A program made the position numbers and the translations under genes. From positions 1 through 64,000 of the forward strand of contig JABAAB010000067.1 in assembly GCA_014238945.1 (NCBI GenBank): a stretch of 64,000 nt of DNA, read 5' to 3'. Below, piece by piece: positions 43,327-52,700 of this stretch. The notes below the pieces were generated by a model. It ran no database searches and was not told the origin of the DNA. It saw only the letters and a program-made list of their open reading frames with translations. The DNA comes from Lysobacterales bacterium (GTDB lineage: Bacteria > Pseudomonadota > Gammaproteobacteria > Xanthomonadales > SZUA-36). How positions within the stretch are numbered: position 1 is the first letter of the stretch; every line of letters begins with the position of its first letter.

Positions 43327-43440
43327 CTACGATGCTCGCGCATATTGCTGTACGGCGTCAACGGCATAGACTCCCTTTCCTTCCGCGCGAACCAGTAAAG
43401 GGTTGATCTCGAGCTCAATGAGATTGTCTCTATAGCGTGA
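43327..43440 (-). pseudogene. C-terminal fragment of NDP-forming acyl-CoA synthetase (ATP-grasp)
   Basis: Minus-strand translation DNLIELEINPLLVRAEGKGVYAVDAVQQYARAS*, family-typical C-terminus with no upstream gene body. Confidence 0.7.
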
Positions 43441-43486
43441 TGAGCAGGAGGGCAGGGCAGCGCGCGCACCGCCAGGACCTGAAGAG

Positions 43487-43706
43487 GGACTGCTCAAGCT
43501 GGTTTGATGTGTCAGGGAAGGTCAGCCCGGGGTCTTGTTCGGCTGCGCTACGGTAATGGGGTTGTTTTCGGCCAGCGGGGTGCGATCCGTAGACTTCCAG
43601 GCACCTGCATGACGGATTCAGTAGCAGACAAGATCCGATTTCGGCTCAGTTTACTGTCTTGGATACTTGCCTGAATTCCGAAAAGGGTGGGTTATACTTC
43701 CTATCC
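43487..43706 (+). repeat. Relic A right part: IS91-type 3' non-coding region plus terminal hairpin/end repeat
   Basis: Near-identical to 46207-46424 and 56858-57065 (ctggtttgatgtg..., ttcggctgcg, ggattcagtagcagacaagatccgatttcggctcag...cctatcc). Confidence 0.8.
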
Positions 43707-43743
43707 ACCTTACTATGCACTCAATACTGGTTCTCATACCACC

Positions 43744-45807
43744 ATGAATAACTTCAGGAAAAAAGTAACGTTTATTTCGCTGGCATTGATCATCAGTCTG
43801 GCCGCTTATACTTCCTCCACTGCATTTACCAGTAGCCAGGGTAATTCCCTTTTGTTCAATACCTTGGTGGTTACGGGTGGCATCGAGAGAATATTCGCCG
43901 ATGGCTTTGATGAAGACATGGGTGAAGGCGAATCCGGATCATTACCGAATGTAAAGGCCTTGAGAGCCGAGTTTGACCTGATCAATCCGGTAGAGCCGAA
44001 CAATCCGAATATTCTGCCTTTTGCTGACCTGAGCCGGCGCCTCCCGGAACCATTGGATGACCTGCGGGAATCACCGGTCACACCCTTGGGTGTAGACCTG
44101 AGTCGTGTGCCGCCCACCGGACATGTCAACTGGAACTCTCACCTCGGCGTTACCTTGTCCAGCGAATTTCTGAAAACGAATCATCTCTCCAATTGGCCCG
44201 AGCCGTCTCGAACGCCATGCGTGGCGCCTGAGATCATGATTGACTGCTGTTCCTATGTGCTGGTCGAGGGCGTGGATGGCAGCGGCAATACGATCCTGTA
44301 CTACGATCCCCTGGATCTGTATGCCAACGAGGCGAGCGCGGCCACAGCACTTGGGGAGATCTATGCACAGATTTCTCTGCACCTGCCTTTCACCGATGGT
44401 GGCGTCACCCTGGGTCATGGCTGGATATATAACGGTGGCGACAGGAACCCCCATGGTTCCCTCGATTACGACAAATCGGTCAGCGAGGGAAGCGATTCTT
44501 CGTTTCGGGTTCTCTCGGTGGCGCCCGGGAAAGTGGTCGCAAAGTACTGGGACAATTGGCATGGCAACGTACTGATCGTCGAGCATCCCGGCCCCGGAGA
44601 TTTCACCTATCGCAGCTTCTACTTCCATCTGCGCAATGGGAAGACCAACGACATCGAGATGGCGAAAACCCGGACGACGGCAACCGGTGATCCTGACGAG
44701 TCAGAGGACAAGTACCTTGAGTTCGCCGATCTCGACAATCCAGACGACCTGCATTGGGGCACCAACAGCCAAGCCATACCCGTCAACGTCGACGATACGG
44801 TTTCGGCATTGCAACACATTGCCTGGTCCGGTAATACCGGCCCCGGTGGTGCTGGAGCCGGCCTTAACAATGACGGTACACCCAAGAATTCGACTACGGC
44901 CAATAACCACCTGCATTTCATGATGGCTGCTTCACACCCGACCTGGACCAGTGGCGAATGGCTTTATGTGGACCCCTACGGAGTGTATGAGCAGCAATCC
45001 ACCGGCTGCTACGACCTGATGAAGGCAACCCAGTATGACCGCCTGTTTGCGCCGTATTATCCTTACTTCCATGGCGTCCCTCTTGGCGTGGTCAACTTCT
45101 ACCTATACTACTACGGTCAGATGGGGCTTTCGCCGGCTACCTTTACGGTGCAGCGCAAAGGCAGTGACGTTATAGCGGCCGGCGCCTTCAAGCCGGGCTT
45201 GAGCAGTGCCTGGCACCTGTTCAACTACATGACACCCGGTGATTTTCAAACGGAGTTCAATGAAGTCACCAATGTGGCCAACAACTTCCGCCTGGTCGAT
45301 CACTCGATTTCACTGCACGGTTTTGGTCTGCCGCGTCACAACGGAATTTTCCGCCCGGATGTCATCAATGACTGGTTCAGTTACGGAAACCAGACCATTG
45401 GTGATTTCGTGACGAACTTTGATGACCTTACCGATCAGGGCTACGACCTGATTGATTTCTTTGGCTACCGCGACGGCTTTAACGACAGAATCGCATCAAA
45501 TTTTACCCCCTTGCCGGGTAATTTTATTCATCACGGAATGCTCGACAGCAATACTTTCAAAAACCTGTCCAATGATTACGCTGACGATGGCTGGTTGCCC
45601 GTCGACGTGAACGTGATGGAAATGAACAACGGCACTTGGCTGTCCGCCATCTACCGACAAACCGGGGATTCACGCATGATGCACTGGGGTATGACGAGCA
45701 CGGAATACCAGCAGTGGATAGATTTCTACCTGTCATCAGGATGGGATCTCAAGGTCGTGCAGAATTATTCGGATGGCAACCGCTATGCGGCAATCTGGAG
45801 CAAATAA
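43744..45807 (+). CDS. Secreted M23-like (LytM) metallopeptidase domain protein with four C-terminal polyglycine-hydrolase-like (BTRD1-type) repeats
   Basis: Signal MNNFRKKVTFISLALIISLAAYTSSTA; NPHGSLDYD ... NNHLHF (HxxxD/HxH); C-terminal ~50-aa repeats ending in SGWDLKVVQNYSDGNRYAAIWSK. Confidence 0.65.
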   Translation: MNNFRKKVTFISLALIISLAAYTSSTAFTSSQGNSLLFNTLVVTGGIERIFADGFDEDMGEGESGSLPNVKALRAEFDLINPVEPNNPNILPFADLSRRLPEPLDDLRESPVTPLGVDLSRVPPTGHVNWNSHLGVTLSSEFLKTNHLSNWPEPSRTPCVAPEIMIDCCSYVLVEGVDGSGNTILYYDPLDLYANEASAATALGEIYAQISLHLPFTDGGVTLGHGWIYNGGDRNPHGSLDYDKSVSEGSDSSFRVLSVAPGKVVAKYWDNWHGNVLIVEHPGPGDFTYRSFYFHLRNGKTNDIEMAKTRTTATGDPDESEDKYLEFADLDNPDDLHWGTNSQAIPVNVDDTVSALQHIAWSGNTGPGGAGAGLNNDGTPKNSTTANNHLHFMMAASHPTWTSGEWLYVDPYGVYEQQSTGCYDLMKATQYDRLFAPYYPYFHGVPLGVVNFYLYYYGQMGLSPATFTVQRKGSDVIAAGAFKPGLSSAWHLFNYMTPGDFQTEFNEVTNVANNFRLVDHSISLHGFGLPRHNGIFRPDVINDWFSYGNQTIGDFVTNFDDLTDQGYDLIDFFGYRDGFNDRIASNFTPLPGNFIHHGMLDSNTFKNLSNDYADDGWLPVDVNVMEMNNGTWLSAIYRQTGDSRMMHWGMTSTEYQQWIDFYLSSGWDLKVVQNYSDGNRYAAIWSK

Positions 45808-46024
45808 GACACCCTGATCAGGCTCGGGGTCAGCGCGTCCATTTTCAGCGCCATCCGTTATATTGCGCCCATGGCAAACCTCCGTTGCAGCTTTGCCGGC
45901 TTTTCCTCTTCTGGCTGGCCTGGCGCCACCGACCGACAAGCAGGTCAACGACCACCCCCTGCAGGTCAACCTGGACGAGATCAGTGGATAGGAAGTATAA
46001 GCCACCTTTTTTGCACGTTCCGCG

Positions 46025-46225
46025 ATGCAGCGCCTCAAGCGGGTGTTTGCCATCGACATTGAGACGTGTCCCGATTGTGGAGTCACATTGCGGGTGATTG
46101 CCTGCATCGAGGATCCGCTGCTGATCGCCAGGATCCTGGGTCATGTGCAACGACGTGATGAGGCGGCTGGCGCACAGGCGCGGGCCCCAACGGCACACCA
46201 GGCAGGGCAATTGATACTGGTTTAA
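46025..46225 (+). pseudogene. IS91-family (Y2/rolling-circle) transposase C-terminal fragment
   Basis: MQRLKRVFAIDIETCPDCGVTLRVIACIEDPLLIARILGHV - family-typical zinc-finger-like C-terminus. Confidence 0.85.
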
Positions 46226-46327
46226 TGTGACAGGGGAGGTAAGCCTGGGCGTTTGTTCGGCTGCGATACGGCAATTTGGACGTTTTCGGCCAACGGGATA
46301 CGTTCCGCGGGCTTCCAGTCACCTGCA

Positions 46328-46424
46328 TGACGGATTCAGTAGCAGACAAGATCCGATTTCGGCTCAGTTTACTGTCTTGGATACTCGCCTGAATTTCGAA
46401 AAAGGTGGTTTATATTTCCTATCC
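46328..46424 (+). repeat. Terminal hairpin/end repeat copy B
   Basis: tgacggattcagtagcagacaagatccgatttcggctcagtttactgtcttggatactcgcctgaatttcgaaaaaggtggtttatatttcctatcc. Confidence 0.85.
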
Positions 46425-46708
46425 CCCCACGTTTTCCAGGTGGATATGGTCATCTTCCGAGTAGAAGACCACATAGCCCGCCAACGTTTGCACGTATATC
46501 GCGACGTATACATAGCCATTTTCGATTTAAGCAGAAAAATCAGCCTGCAATGGTGTAGGACGCCGATGCATCCTGCTGACGTATATTGAATATCACGGAC
46601 TCGTCTGGATTGACAATAGTAACCGGTTAACGTAATTTCTTGCTTTCAGGCTGTAGGTTATTGTTCAACACGTCGTATCAAATGCCACCGACTTCAAGGA
46701 ACCTAGTT

Positions 46709-47746
46709 ATGCGTCAACTGCTAGTGCTGTTCCTAACTCTTCTGCTCAGTTTCAAAGCACATGCCCTGGACAGCATCGAGGATTACATCAAGGAATATCC
46801 GAACCAGGAACAGGTCAAGATGATGCAGGCGTGGCTTGAACACAACATCCCCGGCAACTTCAGTTTTACCGGCCTGGTCGATCCCAGCGACACCACGGTG
46901 GTTACTCCGCAGGCGACTGTGGATTACGGTTATAACTGGTTCAGCCTCTCTGAAGGACCGGCTGTGCTGCACGCGCCTCGCTACGAGCGATTCTTTTCGG
47001 TGTCGATCTTCGACATGCTGCACAACGTGCCGGCGGTGATCGTCAACCCGGAAAAACCGATCGTGCTGATGCGGCCCGACCAGACCGTGCCTGCTGGCGA
47101 CTTTCATGTCGTGGTGCTCGAGACCGACCAGGGCCTCGCTCTCACCCGGATGGTGGTGGTCGGCAATGAAGACGAGGTCACCCGGCTTGGCCAGTCGATC
47201 CGCATGCAAGGCGGTGACGGCAACATGCGCCGGGACGTCCAGCGCTTCTCGCCGGCGATCGAAAAATCGGCACTCGCCATCATCACGGCATCGATTACCT
47301 ACCTGGAGCCAGACAAGGCCTTTGGCCAGAAATCAGGCGATGTCGGTTATATCACCGCAGCCAGCGGCGTGATGCTGGGCCAGTTGGGCACGCCGTCTGA
47401 GACGGTGCGTTATGGCACCATTCTGGCCGATGAGAACGGGCAGCCTTTCAATGGCACCGGCACCTATGTGCTGACAGTACCCGCCAACATCGTGCACGAC
47501 GATGGTTATTTCTCAATCACAGTGTACGGCTCGGACAACAAGTTACTGATCGCCAACGACAAGAAAATCTACGACCGTACCCGCTATTCGTCAGAGCCTA
47601 ACGCCAACGGCACCTACACCGTGACCCTCAGCCCCAATGGCGAGGGCAAGAACGGGATTCCCACCGGCAAGCCGTTTTACGCGGTGTTGCGCGCTTATGT
47701 GCCTGTTGCCGGGGCGGACATGACTGTCAAAGTCGAGACTCAGTAA
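46709..47746 (+). CDS. DUF1254/DUF1214-type secreted protein
   Basis: Signal MRQLLVLFLTLLLSFKAHA; APRYERFFSVSIFDMLHNVPAVI; DDGYFSITVYGSDNKLL. Confidence 0.8.
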   Translation: MRQLLVLFLTLLLSFKAHALDSIEDYIKEYPNQEQVKMMQAWLEHNIPGNFSFTGLVDPSDTTVVTPQATVDYGYNWFSLSEGPAVLHAPRYERFFSVSIFDMLHNVPAVIVNPEKPIVLMRPDQTVPAGDFHVVVLETDQGLALTRMVVVGNEDEVTRLGQSIRMQGGDGNMRRDVQRFSPAIEKSALAIITASITYLEPDKAFGQKSGDVGYITAASGVMLGQLGTPSETVRYGTILADENGQPFNGTGTYVLTVPANIVHDDGYFSITVYGSDNKLLIANDKKIYDRTRYSSEPNANGTYTVTLSPNGEGKNGIPTGKPFYAVLRAYVPVAGADMTVKVETQ

Positions 47747-47818
47747 ACGGCTGCAAATGCCAGCCTCAGTCAAGCTGATCTCAGTGACGATCTGAAACAT
47801 TTCGGCTTCATAGGCGCC

Positions 47819-47911
47819 AGCGTGGTGCGGGTCCTACCGGCGCAGCCGTCGCGGGTGCTCTCGCGCGAGTTGATCTACACCGGTATGACTCGCGCTGTTG
47901 TCGCCACGTGA
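47819..47911 (+). pseudogene. C-terminal fragment of RecD-like helicase
   Basis: Translation SVVRVLPAQPSRVLSRELIYTGMTRAVVAT*, matching the (S)xVLSRELLYTxxTRA motif of RecD/SF1 helicases. Confidence 0.6.
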
Positions 47912-48442
47912 CGCGCGGTAGCGCTCGGTCATGATGAAACTCCAGGTGTAGAGACTTTTAATTGTCCTCTTAGCATGACCTTGATCCGTTTATTTACTTT
48001 CAGAGGACCGATTTATTCTTCATTCACCGATCCCCACCACATCCATTTAGTGTGGTCCTTATAGCGACCGGTAAGACCAGGGACAGTCTGTTTACCTCAG
48101 CACAATTACCTTTTGTTCTCAGAACTGTAATCGACCGACTTTAACGTTAATTGTTTGGTCGTAATGCTGATTCTATGCCACACAACCCCCCTTGATTCGT
48201 CGTCCGCTCTCTTAAACGAGGGCCTCGTGAATACAACAGTGACTTGGGATTGATTACCCGCTCAAGAATGGCGCTGTCTAGGGGACGGTCAGACTGACGA
48301 ACCCGATGGCGTACGATTGTCAATTCTTAGAATCTGATCTCATGCCAGGTTAATTAGGCGACAGCACATTGACGGGGCAGCGTTTGGTGGTTGAACTGGT
48401 GGCGAAATGATTGGGTCAGGGACCGATAAGGTTAGAATATGA

Positions 48443-48505
48443 ATTCAGTCTACAGACACTGAAACATTGTTAAATTATAAAAATATTGGTTTATACTTCC
48501 TATAC
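48443..48505 (+). repeat. Diverged terminal repeat copy G upstream of the RND operon
   Basis: attcagtctacagacactgaaac...aaaaatattggtttatacttcctatac; shares ttcagtctacag(a/t)cactga with copy H and the 3' end with copies A-C. Confidence 0.6.
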
Positions 48506-48555
48506 ACCTTGATGTTGTTTCACCTATTGATGCAATTTAATGATAGGAATTACCG

Positions 48556-49713
48556 ATGAAATCTTCACACAGTATTAAATTGATGATTTCTGCCAGCCTA
48601 GTGTTGACACTGGGTGCTTGTGATTCTTCGGAAAAAGCGGCCGGTGAAATGCCACCGTTGCTTGTTCGAGTCACACAATCCACCTTGCAGGATGTACCGT
48701 TGACCGTGGAAATGGTCGGCACCACCATGGGCACCCAGGATATACCGATCCGGACCCGGGTTGAAGGATACCTGGAAACCATGGAGTTTGAAGAAGGTAC
48801 TTTTGTTAAAAAAGGCGACATGCTGTATACCGTTGATGCACAGCCGTTCCAGGCAATGCTGGTGGCTGCGCAAAGCGAGCTCGCAAGTTCTCAGACAACC
48901 CTTGCCAAGACACAGTCTGATCTTGCCAGAATCCGCCCTTTGGCGGAGATTAAAGCGGTCAGTGAACAGGACCTGGACTCTGCTATTGCACAGGAAGCGG
49001 CAGCCAGGGCAGGTGTGAGAGCCAGCGAAGCAAACGTTGACCTGGCAGAAATAGAGTTGAGTTATACACGCATCAAGGCCCCCATAGACGGCCTGATCGG
49101 TCTGACCAAGGCCAAGCCGGGTGAATTTGTCGGTCGTGATCCAAATCCCGTTGTGTTGAATACCTTGTCCGATATTGATCCCATCCGGGTCAGATTTTCA
49201 ATCTCAGAACGGGAATACCTGGCAGTTGCCCGCCATTATTCGACCCGCCAGGTGCGCGACGAAACCGAAAACAGTGGTGACCGACGGGCTGATCTCATTT
49301 TGTTATTGGCCGATGGCAAAGCGCATTCGGAAATGGGTTCGATCATTGCCAGTGCCCAGTCTATCAGCACTGAAACCGGCACCTACACGCTTGAGGCGTC
49401 TTTTCCCAACCCGACAAAAATCTTGCTGCCGGGCCAGTTTGCACGCGTCAGGGCGCAGTACCTGAATCTTGAGGACGCAGTGGTCATTCCACGCAAAGCC
49501 GTGATTGAAATGCAGGGCCGGTTCGGTGTTTATTCGGTTAATCAGCAAAACAAGGTTGAGGCCATAGAAATCGAACTGGGCCCTGTGACTGGAAATGACG
49601 TCGTCATCAGCAGCGGTCTTGAGGGTGGTGTGACCATCATCGTTGAAGGCTTGCAAAAAGTTCGCCCGGGTATGCAGGTTAACCCTCATCCTGTCAAGAC
49701 TGCAGCAGGATAG
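48556..49713 (+). CDS. RND efflux periplasmic adaptor (membrane fusion protein)
   Basis: RTRVEGYLETMEFEEGTFVKKGDMLYTVDAQPFQAML; lipoprotein signal LGACDSSEKA. Confidence 0.93.
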   Translation: MKSSHSIKLMISASLVLTLGACDSSEKAAGEMPPLLVRVTQSTLQDVPLTVEMVGTTMGTQDIPIRTRVEGYLETMEFEEGTFVKKGDMLYTVDAQPFQAMLVAAQSELASSQTTLAKTQSDLARIRPLAEIKAVSEQDLDSAIAQEAAARAGVRASEANVDLAEIELSYTRIKAPIDGLIGLTKAKPGEFVGRDPNPVVLNTLSDIDPIRVRFSISEREYLAVARHYSTRQVRDETENSGDRRADLILLLADGKAHSEMGSIIASAQSISTETGTYTLEASFPNPTKILLPGQFARVRAQYLNLEDAVVIPRKAVIEMQGRFGVYSVNQQNKVEAIEIELGPVTGNDVVISSGLEGGVTIIVEGLQKVRPGMQVNPHPVKTAAG

Positions 49714-49722
49714 AACGCCACC

Positions 49723-52700
49723 ATGGCTGAGTTTTTTGTACGCCGCCCGATCGTCGCGATGGTCATTGCGATCCTTATCGTGCTGGTTGGGTTGGTTGCG
49801 CTGGGTGGTCTGCCAGTTGCTCAATATCCCGAAATCACACCGCCTGAAGTATCGGTTGCGGCGACCTATACCGGTGCCAATGCCGAATCCGTAGAGCAAT
49901 CGGTCTCCACACCGCTGGAGCAAAAGGTCAACGGCGTCGAGAACATGCTGTATATGAAGTCCGTCAACTCCAATGACGGCACCATGACGCTAACCGTATC
50001 ATTTGAAGTCGGTTCAGATCTCGACATGTCAAATGTGCTGGTCCAGAACCGTGTTTCCGAAGCCACTGCCAGTATTCCTGAAGAGGTCAAACGCCTGGGT
50101 GTGACGGTCAAGAAGAAACTGTCATTCCCGCTGCTGCTGGTGAGCCTGTATTCACCCAATGGCAGCTACGATCAGAATTTCCAGAGTAATTATTTAACCA
50201 TCAATATCCTCGACGCGATCGCCCGCATCAAGGGTGTGGGTCAGGCCAGCGTCCTGGGTGGTAGTGACTACGCCATGCGTGTATGGGTCAAGCCGGATCA
50301 ACTGGCCAAGCTGGGTCTGACCGTGCCAGACATCACAAATGCCATCCGCGAGCAGAATGTCATCGCGCCGGCCGGCAAGATCGGTGGGCCACCGGCGGTG
50401 CCGGGTACCCAGTTTACCTATCAGGTCCGCACCAAAGGGCGTCTGTCCACGGCTGAAGAATTCGGTAACGTGGTGGTACGCTCGAATAGCGATGGTTCGC
50501 AAGTGCGTATCAAGGATATTGCCAGGGTCGAGCTGGGAACACTGTCCTACAATGCCATCAGTCGGCTCAATGGCGGCCCGGCCGCGATTCTTTCTATCTA
50601 TCAGTTACCGGGAGCCAACGGCCTCGAGGTGGCCAAAAAAATCAAAGCGGTCATGGAAGAAATGGCGCAGAATTTCCCTGAAGACCTGGATTACCTGGTT
50701 TCACTTGATACCACCCTGGCGATTGAAGAGGGAATCAAGGAAATCATCACCACTTTGTGGCAGGCGATGCTGCTGGTTATCCTGGTGGTATTTATCTTCC
50801 TGCAAAACTGGCGTGCCACCCTGATTCCATCGATTGCTGTCCCCGTGTCATTGATCGGTACGTTTGCAATATTCCCGTTACTGGGTTTTTCGATCAATAC
50901 CTTGTCCTTGCTGGGACTGGTACTGGCCATAGGTATCGTCGTTGATGATGCCATCGTAGTGGTCGAGGCTGTGACCGCAAAAATGGAAAAGGGCTTAAAA
51001 CCGGTAGAAGCGACCATAGCGGCCATGAAAGAGGTCTCCGGACCCATTGTGGCAACCTCTTTATCCTTGATTGCCGTGTTTGTTCCAGTGGCCATGATGG
51101 CTGGTATTACCGGGCGTCTTTACCAGCAATTCGCCATTACGATTGCAATTTCAGTGGCGATTTCCTCCATCAATGCGCTGACGCTGAGTCCGGCCTTGAG
51201 CGCGCTCTTGCTCAGACCACCGTCGGAGAAGAAAGATAACTTCCTGACACCGTTTTACAATCTTTTTAACCACATGTTTGAGCGTACAACCAATCGCTAT
51301 ATGAAAATTGCAGGTTTGTTCTCGCGCAAGTTGATCGTCAGTGTCGCGGCGCTGTTGCTCATCATGGTTTTGATGAGCAGCCTGTTCGGTATGGTGCCGG
51401 GTGGTTTTGTACCCGAAGAAGACCAGGGGTATTTTCTGGTCAATGTGCAATTACCTGATGCGGCATCGTTGCAACGCAACGATGTTATCACTGCACAGAT
51501 CGAAGACATACTGATCAACACCCAGGGTGTTGATTCAGTCACAGCGGTGGCGGGATTCAGTCTGTTGACCGCATCGCTTTCACCCAATAATGCATTTTTC
51601 TTTGTTTCTCTTAAACACTGGTCGGAGCGCAGCGACAGAGGACTGCACGTCAGTGCGCTGATACATAAGATCAACGTCCAACTGGCGCTGGGTGTTCCCG
51701 GTGCGGTTGCGTTTGCATTCGGGCCACCCGCCATCCCCGGTCTGGGCACCGGATCAGGCTTTAGCCTGATGCTGCAGGATCAAGGTGGCAATACACCGGC
51801 CTACCTGGCGGCTCAGGCGGATGGTTTTATCCAGGCGGCCAGCGAGCGGCCTGAAATCGGTGCCATCAATTCGATATTCCGTGCCAATGTTCCGCAGATT
51901 TTTGCCGAGGTGAACACCGACATGGTGTTGAAGCTGGGAGTTTCTCCGGCGGATGTGAATACCGCGCTCGGTTCCTTCCTGGGAGGCGCTTATGTGAATG
52001 ATTTCAATCGCTTCGGACGCTTGTACAAAGTCTATGTGCAGGCTGAACCGGAATACCGCAGCACTGCGGATGATATACGATATTTCTTTGTCCGCGGGGC
52101 CAGCGGCAAGGTTGTGCCGCTATCGACAGTGGTGAGTACATCGCCGACCCAGGGTCCGGAATATACCAATCGGTTTAACCTGTTCCGTGCCGCTGAAATC
52201 TCCGGCGCACCGGCACTCGGGTACAGCTCGGACCAGGCACTTGATGCGCTTGAAGAGGTCGCAAGCCAGTATCTGCCGGACGATATGGGCTATTCATGGA
52301 ACGCCATGAGCTTTCAGGAAAAAGCGGCAGCCGGTTCCGGTTCACAGGTCTTTATCCTGGCACTTGTATTTGTTTTCCTGATACTTGCAGCCCAGTATGA
52401 AAGCTGGTCATTACCGATGGGTGTATTGATGGGTACGCCGATTGCCATATTCGGTGCCATGCTGGGTCTGTGGCTCAGTGGCCTGTTCCTGCCAGGTTAC
52501 CAGAATAATGTGTTTGCTCAGATTGGGCTGGTCATGCTGATTGGCATGTCAGCAAAAAATGCAATCCTGATCGTTGAATTTGCAAAGATGAAAGCCGATG
52601 AAGGCATGTCAGCGCTGAATGCCGCTATGGCAGCGGCCCGCGACCGTTTCCGGCCCATCCTGATGACGGCATTTTCATTCATCCTGGGGGTATTGCCATT

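Larger units (their letters stand above)
45986..46424. mobile_element. 439-bp mini-element with ~27-bp inverted ends enclosing an IS91-family transposase C-terminal relic (relic B)
   Basis: GGATAGGAAGTATAAGCCACCTTTTTT (45986-46012) vs AAAAAGGTGGTTTATATTTCCTATCC (46399-46424). Confidence 0.7.
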
